From Isoptericola peretonis (GTDB lineage Bacteria > Actinomycetota > Actinomycetes > Actinomycetales > Cellulomonadaceae): a stretch of DNA of 64,000 nt. The translations under genes and the position numbers were made by a program. This document shows positions 28,404 through 35,186 of this stretch, one piece after another. The stretch is from positions 832,064 to 896,063 of the forward strand of contig JALQCY010000001.1 of assembly GCA_023241745.1 (NCBI GenBank), written 5' to 3'. The notes beneath the pieces are model-generated. The model was not told the DNA's origin. It made no database searches and was given only the letters and a program-made list of their open reading frames with translations. Position 1 is the stretch's first letter. Every line of letters begins with the position of its first letter.

Positions 28404-28645
28404 CTGGAGTCCGGGGCCAGGTTCTTCGGCGCCATTCCGTGGGCATCGGGTGCGATCAACGCTCCTGCTGCAGGGTTGGGGTGCGTACTGGACGGGGCGG
28501 GGACAGTCGGAGGTGCCGTGCCGATAGCGGGGCACAGGAGGTCGTCGGAGGCTCGGTCAAGGGTGGCCGCAGGCCATCGCTCAGCGACGCTGTAGGCGCC
28601 CTTGATGCAGGTGGAGCCGGGCGGATGCTCGGCTGTGAGGGCCGG
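28404..28645 (+). repeat. Long border repeat, copy A (with cloverleaf core)
   Basis: About 240 bases, roughly 80% identical by eye to 29433-29691. Exact shared blocks include ATTCCGTGGGCATCGGGTGCG (first 20 bases from 28434; the other copy from 29460), GTGCCGATAGCG and the cloverleaf core. In both copies a frame reading FRGHRVRST ends at the same TAG (28525-28527), and the copies differ there by 12 bases, a multiple of three, so the left half may be the remnant of a coding 3' end. The interval 28313-28693 has no intact gene. Copy A ends 49 bases before a membrane protein gene. Confidence 0.8.
28557..28605 (+). ncRNA. Cloverleaf-forming 49-nt element, copy A
   Basis: Outer stem TCAAGGG (28557-28563)/CCCTTGA (28599-28605) encloses three abutting hairpins: TGGCC-GCA-GGCCA, TCGC-TCA-GCGA and CGCT-GTA-GGCG. 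No base is unpaired at the junction. Compared with copy B, changes fall in the triloops or turn G-C pairs into G-U (28591/28595, and 28556/28606). Those wobble pairs hold only in a plus-strand RNA. It lies 88 bases upstream of the next start codon. RNA type unknown. Confidence 0.6.
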
Positions 28646-28693
28646 ATCGCGAGAACGCCTCAGGACTTCGACGAACTGGCTACGGTGTCCCTC

Positions 28694-29140
28694 GTGACAG
28701 AAACCGGCCCCGGCCCTCGGCTGTTGCGGGCACGCGTCCTCCTCGCGCTCCTTGTCGTCCTGCTCACAGGCCTGTTCGCGTACCTGTTCGCATACGTGTG
28801 GACGGATGAGCTCGTCGACGGCAGCCCGTACGCCATCGCGGACCCGGCCGGAACCGGGGTCGAGGGGGCCTTGGCGGGACTCCTCCCCATGGTTCTCGGC
28901 CTGGCGCTCTGCGCGCTCATGCTTTGGGGCACCGGAGTGGCGTGGTGGTGGCCGGCACTTCTCGTCGTTGCAGGCGGCGGAGTGGGTGCCGTCCTTGGCG
29001 TGTCGACCCGTTTCAGTGAAGGCATGCCAGCGTTGGCAGCGGCGGCATTAGCGACGGCCGCGCTCGCGGGAGCGATCGGCCTGGTAGCCAATTGCCGGAC
29101 GCTTCTCCGCAGGGTGGATGCCCAGACTTCGCGCCCGTGA
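28694..29140 (+). CDS. Small polytopic membrane protein
   Basis: A 148-aa protein starting at GTG 28694. Four hydrophobic segments are seen (about 14-36, 58-76, 80-100 and 105-128), with a roughly 22-residue acidic loop after the first and a basic C-terminus. No family is recognised. A cloverleaf repeat lies directly upstream. Its size and layout parallel the gene at 29813, which follows the second repeat copy, although sequence identity is low. Confidence 0.55.
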   Translation: MTETGPGPRLLRARVLLALLVVLLTGLFAYLFAYVWTDELVDGSPYAIADPAGTGVEGALAGLLPMVLGLALCALMLWGTGVAWWWPALLVVAGGGVGAVLGVSTRFSEGMPALAAAALATAALAGAIGLVANCRTLLRRVDAQTSRP

Positions 29141-29211
29141 AGAACCCACGAGATGTAGGCGGCTCCGCACATCCCGGGGCTGCTTGCGCCATGCTCTGGG
29201 AGGCCGGACGG

Positions 29212-29255
29212 GTGGGGTGCGCGAAGCGAGCTCGCGAGCGGAGCGCAGGCCCCGC
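29212..29255 (+). repeat. G+C-rich hairpin repeat, copy 1
   Basis: A 44-base sequence starting GTGGGGTGCGCG and ending GGCCCCGC, more than 90% identical to 30421-30465. The centre GCGAGCTCGC is a perfect palindrome, and TGCGC/GCGCA and GGGG/CCCC can close outer stems. It lies just left of the island border, between the membrane protein gene and the tRNA fragment. Confidence 0.65.
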
Positions 29256-29324
29256 CCGAGAGAGGAATCAGCCCCCGGGTAGCGCCGGGGTGCGCGAGAT
29301 GGCCACAAGGGGTCTGAGATGCGG

Positions 29325-29372
29325 AAAACCCCCGCGGACTCCGGACTGTTCATCCAGGTCAGTGGGGGTTTT
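29325..29372 (-). terminator. Displaced tRNA-Thr terminator
   Basis: AAAACCCCC (29325-29333) pairs with GGGGGTTTT (29364-29372). It is the counterpart of the terminator following the intact tRNA-Thr at 35089-35136 and sits immediately past the 3' end of the tRNA fragment. The flanking ~90 bases are similarly duplicated at about 80-85% identity. Confidence 0.7.
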
Positions 29373-29422
29373 CGTGGTGGAGCCGCCTGTCGGAATCGAA
29401 CCGACGACCTATTCATTACGAG
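29371..29422. repeat. Left attachment-site repeat (52 bp)
   Basis: These 52 bases are identical to 35135-35186. They comprise the 3' half of tRNA-Thr, from inside the anticodon loop to the CCA end, plus seven bases beyond. Identity stops abruptly at 29422/29423. This is the expected form of a tyrosine-recombinase att core located in a tRNA gene. Confidence 0.85.
29378..29422 (-). pseudogene. tRNA-Thr 3' fragment
   Basis: The minus strand holds the 3' 45 bases of tRNA-Thr(CGT): the 3' anticodon stem, variable loop, T arm, 3' acceptor strand and CCA. The 5' acceptor strand, D arm and 5' anticodon stem are absent; the upstream sequence cannot complete the fold. It is a displaced target remnant left by integration. 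Confidence 0.9.
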
Positions 29423-29432
29423 CGCCTGTGGA

Positions 29433-29691
29433 CAGTTCCGAGGCCCGGTTTTCCGCATCATTCCGTGGGCATCGGGTGCGCTCGACGGCGCCCTCGCACG
29501 GTCGGGGGTACGCGGGGGGTGCGCGTTTGAAGGGGCGGGGACACTCGGAGGCGCCGTGCCGATAGCGGAGCACAAGAGGTCGTCGGAGATCCGGGTCAAG
29601 GGTGGCCGCAGGCCATCGCGAAGCGACGCCGAAGGCGCCCTTGACGCGGACCGGAGACGGCCGGATGCTCGGCTGTCGGTTCGGGGCCGGA
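29433..29691 (+). repeat. Long border repeat, copy B (with cloverleaf core)
   Basis: The second copy of the repeat at 28404-28645, starting 10 bases inside the island. It contains the same blocks (ATTCCGTGGGCATCGGGTG, GCCGATAGCG, cloverleaf, CCGGATGCTCGGCTGT) and the same TAG-terminated frame (29563-29565). With the tRNA remnant, its terminator copy and the G+C-rich repeat, it accounts for most of the 670-base stretch 29141-29812, in which I see no intact gene. Confidence 0.8.
29596..29644 (+). ncRNA. Cloverleaf-forming 49-nt element, copy B
   Basis: Outer stem TCAAGGG (29596-29602)/CCCTTGA (29638-29644), extended by a G-C pair (29595/29645), encloses TGGCC-GCA-GGCCA, TCGC-GAA-GCGA and CGCC-GAA-GGCG without any unpaired junction base. 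All three loops are GNA triloops, which make unusually stable hairpins in single-stranded DNA as well (GCGAAGC is the known extreme case). It lies 168 bases upstream of the next start codon. Confidence 0.6.
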
Positions 29692-29812
29692 CGGTGAGAT
29701 GGTCAGCGAGCTCCGACAGGGATTTCACCCGCGGCCCAGGGAGGCGCAACGGAACACCCTCACCGCCGTCCATGCAAGCATTCGGATCCACTGCCAAGAA
29801 CGGGGATCGATC

Positions 29813-30262
29813 ATGCACGTGAAGCAAGAGCGGTGGGCCCCCGTCGGGACCAGTGCCGTGATCGTCGCGGTGATGGCCGCAACATGGTTGATGTGCGAGA
29901 ACGTCCTCGCCTGGCGTGACACCTTCCGCCTTGAGGACCTCACCTACGCCCGCAACCAGGTCGACGACTTCGAGGCGTACCGATCGGGTGGCGTTTTCGA
30001 GTCCGGGATGGCGTGGGGCGCCCTGGTCGTAGCGCTGATCGCCATCGTGCTCGCGGCCGTTGCCGGTGTACGTGCCCGCCGATGGAGCCCCACGTTTACA
30101 GCCGTGGGCGCCGCCGGCCTCATGGCCTTCGTAGCCGCTGGGACCCTCTTTCCGTTCGGCCCGTTCGTCCTGCTGATCTGTGCCCTTCCCGCCACGGTCG
30201 CCGTACGCAGCTTGTCGCGGTCGTCGAACGAGCGCAACGGCGCCGGGGTACGTGGCCTGTAG
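29813..30262 (+). CDS. Small polytopic membrane protein (island)
   Basis: A 149-aa protein from ATG 29813, preceded by GGGGATCG. Hydrophobic segments lie at about 14-33, 66-87, 95-112 and 114-130, with a roughly 32-residue charged loop (RDTFRLEDLTYARNQVDDFE) after the first helix and a basic, Ser-rich C-terminus. No family is recognised. It is the first island gene and follows cloverleaf copy B, mirroring the arrangement at 28694. Confidence 0.55.
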   Translation: MHVKQERWAPVGTSAVIVAVMAATWLMCENVLAWRDTFRLEDLTYARNQVDDFEAYRSGGVFESGMAWGALVVALIAIVLAAVAGVRARRWSPTFTAVGAAGLMAFVAAGTLFPFGPFVLLICALPATVAVRSLSRSSNERNGAGVRGL

Positions 30263-30420
30263 TTGCTCCGGCTCGAGGTCCTACGAGGACGGGGCGTCTG
30301 GCGCCCGACACTCGCAACATCCACGACGCGGGGATTCATGACCGGGGCGCCATAGCCGTCGCTCTGCACGGACCCCGCTGACGCACGGTCACGTCTGCGG
30401 CCGGACGGCGGGGCCGTGAC

Positions 30421-30465
30421 GTGGGGTGCGCGCAGCGAGCTTGCGAGCGGAGCGCGGGGCCCCGC
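30421..30465 (+). repeat. G+C-rich hairpin repeat, copy 2
   Basis: A 45-base counterpart of 29212-29255, beginning GTGGGGTGCGCG and ending GGGCCCCGC; central GCGAGCTTGC pairs with one G-T. A GGCCGGACGG block precedes both copies. It is inside the island, in the 500-base non-coding interval 30263-30763, which otherwise holds only the hairpin at 30491-30509 and the PIN gene leader. Confidence 0.65.
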
Positions 30466-30490
30466 GGCACGGCGCTGCCGGGAGTCCGCA

Positions 30491-30509
30491 CGCGCGGCGA
30501 AGCCGCGCG
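30491..30509. other. 8-bp hairpin with GAA triloop
   Basis: CGCGCGGC (30491-30498), loop GAA, GCCGCGCG (30502-30509). The perfect stem has no T-tract after it, so it is not a classic terminator. The triloop matches the GNA loops of the cloverleaf element copy B. Confidence 0.6.
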
Positions 30510-30763
30510 CTTGAGTCAGTAGGGAAACTACTCACCGCGGGGCCAGCGATGAGGCCCTGGGCGGAGCCGCGGCGGATAACCGATTCTGTGGCGCCTTCCG
30601 ATCTGAGCCGGATCAGTGCCGCCTCGTGACCGGGTGATCAGAGGCTCAAGCTCCCGCTCTCGTCGGGACAGCTACGGCAGGCGGCTCTACTATGCCCAAA
30701 GGTTCACGCATGATGATCGATCGCAGGCTACACGTCCCGAAAAACGGAAGGAGCGTTCGACAA

Positions 30764-31918
30764 GTGGCAGACGAGCCATCACCGCCAGTAGTCTTCGTCG
30801 ACACCACCACAACCTTCGGCGACCTACTACTCCGACGCATAGACTGGATGCAGCTTCTCACCCTTTGCGCCAAGGGTGAAATTCGTCTCGTAGTGCCGCC
30901 AGTTGTTATTCGCGAGTCGGTGCGCCACTGGAAGCGCCAGGCCGGGCAAGCCGTAAAGAACGCTAACGACGAAATTAGGAAACTTACCAATAGTTTCGGA
31001 CTGGATGCCGGCCAAGGGCCTTCGGCAGATCTTATCGACGTTGGGGCGCACGAGAAGTACCTCGTCGATAGGCTGGCTAGCGTTGGTGCCGAACTCCCCG
31101 GCCTCCCAACTTCGGCGACCGTCGAGAAACTGCTCGATCGAGACCTTCGTGAGCGCAAGCCATTCGCCACATCAGGCAAGGGCTTCCGTGACGCCATCAA
31201 CTGGGAGACCATCCTCGAATTTCTTGATGACGAGGCACCAGTCGGCAAGCTCTTCTGGGTGTCCAAGAACTCCGAGGACTTCGGCGAAGGCAACGGTCGA
31301 CTTCATTCGGACCTAATTGGCGAATTGGATGATCCCGAGGGGGTCATCTTGGTCCCTAGTATAACCAGTCTCCTCCAGCGCCCTGAGTTCACTCCGCTGA
31401 TCGGCGGCCTTGCTGCCAGCACTGAGGAGTTGGAGGAGTACCTAGCGACGGCCGGCGTAGATGTCACCTCGAGTTCCACTCATGAATTCATCCGAGGCGC
31501 GTTGGTTCATGCTGCTGAACGTCTCACCGGCGAGATGGTCGAAGATCCCTACTCCGCACACGAAACCGACGGCATGTTCGGCGAACTTGATCTTCCAGGC
31601 GAGGTCACAGACATGACCATCGAGCACGTCGAGGCTGATCCCATTACCGTGCAGTGGCAGGTGTACGAGTCCTTTGACGCCACCACTTTGCTTGTCGGCG
31701 CCACAATTGAGGCGAGGCTGTTCATCGAAGGCTTCGCAAACAAGGCGGACGCGTTGCATGCTGACACCTTCGAGGTCCGTGAATGGGATTGGAACGACCA
31801 TGTCTCTCACGTGGCGTTTACTCGCGAGGCTGTTCTCAGTTTCCGTCTCCGTGTCGAGGAAGGCGTCGGTGTTGATGACCTGGAGTTTGAGTCAGCCGCG
31901 CTGCCCACCGTCGGTTAG
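30764..31918 (+). CDS. PIN-like domain nuclease (DUF4935)
   Basis: A 384-aa protein. GTG 30764 is chosen because GGAAGGAG lies upstream and the PIN fold starts directly after; an in-frame ATG at 30692 would add 24 residues. The N-terminal PIN-like domain has VVFVDTTT (first acidic residue, Asp13), RLVVPPVVIRESVRHW (second, Glu), and FWVSKNSEDFGEGN...HSDLIGEL (third, Asp), the pattern of DUF4935 proteins. About 170 further residues form an unassigned C-terminal domain. PIN-like enzymes cut RNA and are frequent in toxin and anti-phage systems. Codon use and G+C are unlike the chromosome; the gene is convergent with the HEPN-like gene. Confidence 0.72.
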   Translation: MADEPSPPVVFVDTTTTFGDLLLRRIDWMQLLTLCAKGEIRLVVPPVVIRESVRHWKRQAGQAVKNANDEIRKLTNSFGLDAGQGPSADLIDVGAHEKYLVDRLASVGAELPGLPTSATVEKLLDRDLRERKPFATSGKGFRDAINWETILEFLDDEAPVGKLFWVSKNSEDFGEGNGRLHSDLIGELDDPEGVILVPSITSLLQRPEFTPLIGGLAASTEELEEYLATAGVDVTSSSTHEFIRGALVHAAERLTGEMVEDPYSAHETDGMFGELDLPGEVTDMTIEHVEADPITVQWQVYESFDATTLLVGATIEARLFIEGFANKADALHADTFEVREWDWNDHVSHVAFTREAVLSFRLRVEEGVGVDDLEFESAALPTVG

Positions 31919-31939
31919 CCGTGACCTTCCATCGCGGTA

Positions 31940-32140
31940 ATGAGCGCGTTGAAGACGGCGTCAGGGCCTTTGTTCGGGCCCGAAAATGGCAGCATGTGCG
32001 ACAGTGCGTCGAAGGTCACCTTCGCCAGGCTCGCATCCCCTGGCCCGGACTTGTCTCTGAGGGTGCTACACGCCCTGGACAGCGACTACCCTCAATTAGC
32101 TGCATCTCGCCATTTGAGCGATCGCGTACGGAATCTATAG
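31940..32140 (+). CDS. Possible small protein downstream of the PIN gene
   Basis: A 66-codon frame starting 21 bases after the PIN stop, with no clear ribosome-binding site. Its third-position G+C (~69%) is similar to neighbouring island genes, and the end (ALDSDYPQLAASRHLSDRVRNL region) is protein-like. The opposite strand also has an open stretch (31915-32085) without a start codon, so this call is weak. The rest of 31919-32188 shows nothing else. Confidence 0.25.
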   Translation: MSALKTASGPLFGPENGSMCDSASKVTFARLASPGPDLSLRVLHALDSDYPQLAASRHLSDRVRNL

Positions 32141-32188
32141 TTTAGCCGCAAAGGACGAATTGATTGGTTTGCGGAACCGCCAGCCAAA

Positions 32189-33502
32189 CTAGGCGTAGGG
32201 ATGAGCCATCGGATCGCTTTGGACCCGATCCGCCAGCACCTCCTTTTCCACCCCAAGTTTCAGCGCGACCCAGCAGCGGAATATTAGGAGCGACTCTCGC
32301 CAGCAGTTTGCCAGTTCCGGCAGATCTGGGAGCGTCCTGTTAGCGTGCTTGACGGCGTTATACCCATCCGCGGCCGCCTGAGGCCAGGCGTCAATATCAA
32401 AGGGCACGAGCCCTGCACCTAGCGCATCGGCAATCAGCTTGAATCTTTCAACGTAATTTTGCGCGCCGGCTTGACGCTCAGTCATTCCAAGGTCACTTTT
32501 CGCAACGAGGAATCCCAGCGCTTCAAGTCCGATACCGGCTTGAGACATCAACGTCTCCACAGGCGCTTGCGACAAGTACCGACTCGACACAATCGGATCA
32601 ATCGCTCGCGATAGTTCGTCTCGCATCTCGTACCAGCGCGAAATACCTTTGATCCCGATGTCGCTGAACGCGACTAGGTCACGGCGCGAGTTCTGCGGTT
32701 CAGTGGCGGCCGCGTCCACCCGATCTGTGTGCACCGTGCGCCAGGCTTCATTGGATCCAAACCTGTCTTCATCTTGCTTTGCGAGCAAACCAGTAATTGA
32801 CTCACTGCGCCACTGGGAGACTGCGAGCAAGTCTCGTATTCCCCGATGAATCTGCAGGTGGTCGTTCCAAGCGCGAGGCTCCTCGAATTCCGTCTGAACG
32901 TACAACTCATCCAAGAGATGAACGGCTCCGGGCTCAAGGGCGACCTTCCAATGCGGAACCAGAGTCAACCCAGCAACGCCCTCTACCGCAAGAGGCTTTG
33001 GTGACTTGAGCTCGTATGTTGCTCCATCAAGCAGGCCATCCTCGCCCTGACTGCTAGACTTCTGAATGCTTGTGGTGTTGAGCCAAGAGCGCAACCCTGA
33101 AACAGAGGAACGCAATCCTTTGATCGAAGCAAACGATTCTGACCTGGGGTTTTTGTCAAAGACCACAAAGTCAGCCTGAATCTCACCGATTCCTGAGTGC
33201 AGGTTGGAAGTCGAACGCACGAAACGACATCCAATGAGATGCACTAGGCCATCTTTGTCTCGAAACCAAAGCTCGTTCGGAACCTCGTATTCATACCTAG
33301 TGCGTTCGGGATCGTCCCCGAAGTGTGTATTGCCTGCGAACCATCCCGCATAGGCGCGTAGTTCGCCAGAAATCTCCCACGGGACCCTCAGGACTGCGAC
33401 ATTCTCCCTGCGCTCAAGTGTGACCCGATTCTCCGGGGTTGCTTCGTTCCCATCGATGAGAGCGCCGAGGCGGGTTTGTCCATCCTTGAGTTCATTCGGC
33501 AT
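32189..33502 (-). CDS. ApeA/HEPN-like protein, candidate defence gene
   Basis: A 437-aa protein starting at ATG 33502 with GGAG seven bases upstream; a TTG at 33556 is less likely. The N-terminal ~250 residues are beta-rich (NELWFRDKDGLVHLIGCRF is typical of ApeA N-terminal domains). The C-terminal ~150 residues are helical and HEPN-like (GIGLEALGFLVA, VERFKLIADALGAG, YNAVKHANRTLPD). HEPN nucleases use an RN-x3-H motif; here it is Tyr381-Asn382-x3-His386, lacking the Arg. ApeA proteins cause abortive infection by RNA cleavage. The low G+C and island position fit that role; the assignment rests on motif pattern only. Confidence 0.5.
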   Translation of the reverse strand: MPNELKDGQTRLGALIDGNEATPENRVTLERRENVAVLRVPWEISGELRAYAGWFAGNTHFGDDPERTRYEYEVPNELWFRDKDGLVHLIGCRFVRSTSNLHSGIGEIQADFVVFDKNPRSESFASIKGLRSSVSGLRSWLNTTSIQKSSSQGEDGLLDGATYELKSPKPLAVEGVAGLTLVPHWKVALEPGAVHLLDELYVQTEFEEPRAWNDHLQIHRGIRDLLAVSQWRSESITGLLAKQDEDRFGSNEAWRTVHTDRVDAAATEPQNSRRDLVAFSDIGIKGISRWYEMRDELSRAIDPIVSSRYLSQAPVETLMSQAGIGLEALGFLVAKSDLGMTERQAGAQNYVERFKLIADALGAGLVPFDIDAWPQAAADGYNAVKHANRTLPDLPELANCWRESLLIFRCWVALKLGVEKEVLADRVQSDPMAHPYA

Positions 33503-33632
33503 TGAGGCTCCAAACGCGATTCGCCGTGCGACACGCGGCTTCTTTCTTGATGCCAATGAGTCTTACATCACTGCCATTGAACGCGCTAGAAGAGGAGCGA
33601 AGTTCACCCTCCTTCAGAAGGCGCGTAGAGGT

Positions 33633-34295
33633 TCACGGCACCATCGCAGCCATCGTCTCCGTGAGGGCGTCGGCTCCGGCCGCGGCCAGTTCGGCTCCGC
33701 GGCGTGGGTTCTTGGCATAGCCGAGTGATCGGGCGCCCGCGGCGTGAGCGACCTGGACGTCGGAGACGGAGTCGCCGACGAGTGTGGCGTCGCCGGCTTC
33801 GACCCTGGCGATCCGCAACGCCTTCTTTACCATGTGAGTGTCCGGCTTCAGCAGGTCTGGCCGGCCTTCCGGACGACCGACGATGCCGCGGATGCGCCCG
33901 GCGAGGTCGAACCGGTCGAGGTAGGTGCTGGCCGCGTCAGCGGAGTTGTTCGTGACGATGACGATGGGCACCCCGGCTTCGTCGAGTGCAGTGATCAGCT
34001 CGTGCGCGCCCTCCGTCGGCTGCGACGTTCGGGCGGCTTCGACCTCTGCGTCGGTGCAGATGGCCTCGACGGCCGGCAGCGCGTCCGGGGCATGGGCGCC
34101 AGCCCAGCGGATGATCGCGAGGTGGTCGGAGGTCTCGCGCATCTCGTCGGGGTCGATGCCGTGTCGCGCGAGTGCTGCGCGTGCGGCGTCGGCGATCTGC
34201 ATGTTGAGCGGTGCGGGCATGAGGGGCGTGACAGGGCCGTCGAAGTCGAGCAGGACGGCGCGCGCGGACCAGAGCAGGGTTCGGGCGTCAGTCAT
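33633..34295 (-). CDS. HAD-family hydrolase (island)
   Basis: A 220-aa HAD protein starting at ATG 34295. Motif I is VLLDFDGPVTPLM, in which Pro follows DFDG where Thr is usual, motif II VIVTNNS, motif III the Lys in LKPDTHMV, motif IV LVGDSVSDVQVA. It should be a phosphatase for a small substrate. Its ATG overlaps the stop of the GntR gene (ATGA at 34292-34295), so the two formed an operon. G+C (~66%) is between that of the island core and the chromosome, suggesting a different origin from the PIN/HEPN pair. Confidence 0.78.
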   Translation of the reverse strand: MTDARTLLWSARAVLLDFDGPVTPLMPAPLNMQIADAARAALARHGIDPDEMRETSDHLAIIRWAGAHAPDALPAVEAICTDAEVEAARTSQPTEGAHELITALDEAGVPIVIVTNNSADAASTYLDRFDLAGRIRGIVGRPEGRPDLLKPDTHMVKKALRIARVEAGDATLVGDSVSDVQVAHAAGARSLGYAKNPRRGAELAAAGADALTETMAAMVP

Positions 34296-35035
34296 CGAGG
34301 ATCCTCGACGGCGATGGTGTTCCAGACGCTGTCGAACCAGGCGCGGGTTTCGACGACGAACTGGGTGTCGACTGCCTCGATGTCGCCGTCGTCGGTCCAG
34401 TGGAACAGGACGGTGTCCTTGCCCATCAGGTCGTAGATCGACACCTGGCGGCCCGAGGTCCTGACGTCGTGCTTGACGACCGGGTAGTAGCCGAAGAAGG
34501 CGTCGGCGCCGTTGATGACGTACGCCTTGAACATCGGGGCGGCGGCGAACCGTCGTGTCTCGACCGTGGCGTCGGGGACCAGGCCGAGGTCTGCGAGCTC
34601 CTGCACCGCGTCGGTCACGCCACCGATGTAGCGCGTGCTGAGGTCGTTCATGCGAGCCCGCGCGGCGGCTGAGTCGCGCTCGACTCCGTCGACCGACACC
34701 GGCAGGGCGAGGGGCTGGGTCATGTCGGAGACCAGGATGCGGATCCGGATCGACTTGGGCGTGAGCCGGCCCGCGCGGATCTTGTCGAGGGGTTCGGCGA
34801 TCGCGCCGTGCAAGGTCTCCGCGGTGTAGCCGAGGAAGTCGATGCTGACCTCGTCGGCCTCGAACGCCTTCTCGATGTGCGGTCGTAGGCCGACCGGCTT
34901 TTCGGTGCGTTCGCGGGCGAAGACGCCGCTGCCCTGACGAGAGACGACGAACGACTCGTCCTTGAGCACACGCAACGCCTGCTGGATCGTCACGCGCCAC
35001 ACCGTAGTGCTTGGCAGCTGACAGTCGAGTCAGGG
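34292..35035 (-). pseudogene. GntR-family (UTRA) regulator, truncated and frameshifted
   Basis: The main frame (to about 35002) encodes the second half of a GntR winged helix (VTIQQALRVLKDESF, VVSRQGSGVFARE) and a full UTRA-like effector domain. The preceding HTH piece, LSAAKHYGVAR, is present just upstream but in another frame: one CG pair is missing from the CGCGC run at about 34991-34997, where GVAR-VTIQQ should join. The homology then ends at about 35035, where the duplicated tRNA-flank sequence begins, so the first ~35 residues are lost. An assembly error could explain the frameshift but not the truncation. Confidence 0.7.
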
Positions 35036-35088
35036 CACCGGGAGCGCCGGGGGTGCGCGAGATGGCCGCAAGGGTGCCTGAGACACGG

Positions 35089-35136
35089 AAAACCCCCACG
35101 GACTCCGGACTGTGTGTCCAGGTCAGCGGGGGTGTT
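35089..35136 (-). terminator. tRNA-Thr terminator
   Basis: On the minus strand AACACCCCC (complement of 35128-35136) pairs with GGGGGTTTT (complement of 35089-35097), ending in a T-tract, immediately downstream of the tRNA 3' end. The stem has one mismatch and encloses a second short hairpin. Confidence 0.75.
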
Positions 35137-35186
35137 CGTGGTGGAGCCGCCTGTCGGAATCGAACCGACGACCTATTCATTACGAG
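35135..35186. repeat. Right attachment-site repeat (52 bp)
   Basis: Identical to 29371-29422. It runs from seven bases past the CCA end into the anticodon loop of the intact tRNA-Thr. The next ~95 bases leftward (to about 35038) are also similar to the left flank (29277-29370) with mismatches, so the element probably carried its own copy of the tRNA 3' half and terminator. Confidence 0.85.

Larger units (their letters stand above)
29423..35186. mobile_element. tRNA-Thr genomic island, no integrase visible
   Basis: A segment of about 5.7 kb bounded by a perfect 52-bp repeat of the tRNA-Thr 3' half. The intact tRNA is at the right end and the displaced fragment at the left. The core (about 30.65-33.6 kb) has clearly lower G+C (roughly 55% by eye) than the ~74% chromosome. 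Cargo: a membrane protein, a PIN-like nuclease, a possible small protein, an ApeA/HEPN-like protein, a HAD hydrolase and a broken GntR gene. No integrase, excisionase or transfer gene was found on either strand, so the island is either decayed or moved by enzymes supplied from elsewhere. Confidence 0.8.

Noticed and set aside
29378..29422. A second tRNA-Thr gene
   Set aside because: Only the 3' half is present; the 5' acceptor strand, D arm and half of the anticodon stem are missing and not restored by flanking sequence.
29048..29827. A minus-strand frame covering the tRNA fragment and border repeat (and a similar one from 33633 to 35180)
   Set aside because: They translate tRNA and terminator sequence and match no protein-like pattern; the shared peptide MNRSSVRFRQAAPP is simply translated tRNA.
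30692..30763. Upstream ATG as the start of the PIN gene
   Set aside because: It lacks a ribosome-binding site and adds 24 basic residues before the PIN fold, whereas GTG 30764 has GGAAGGAG upstream. It is kept as an alternative only.
31915..32085. A minus-strand open stretch ending in a protein-like C-terminus downstream of the PIN gene
   Set aside because: It has no start codon after the preceding in-frame stop; the plus-strand frame at 31940 is a little more plausible, though also weak.
34292..35002. A complete GntR gene starting at GTG 35002
   Set aside because: That start would give a winged helix lacking its first helices; the missing HTH part lies just upstream in another frame, so the gene is treated as broken.
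29423..35141. Integrase, transposase or insertion sequence within the island
   Set aside because: All frames on both strands were inspected; none shows tyrosine or serine recombinase, DDE or HUH motifs, and no terminal inverted repeats bound a transposon.
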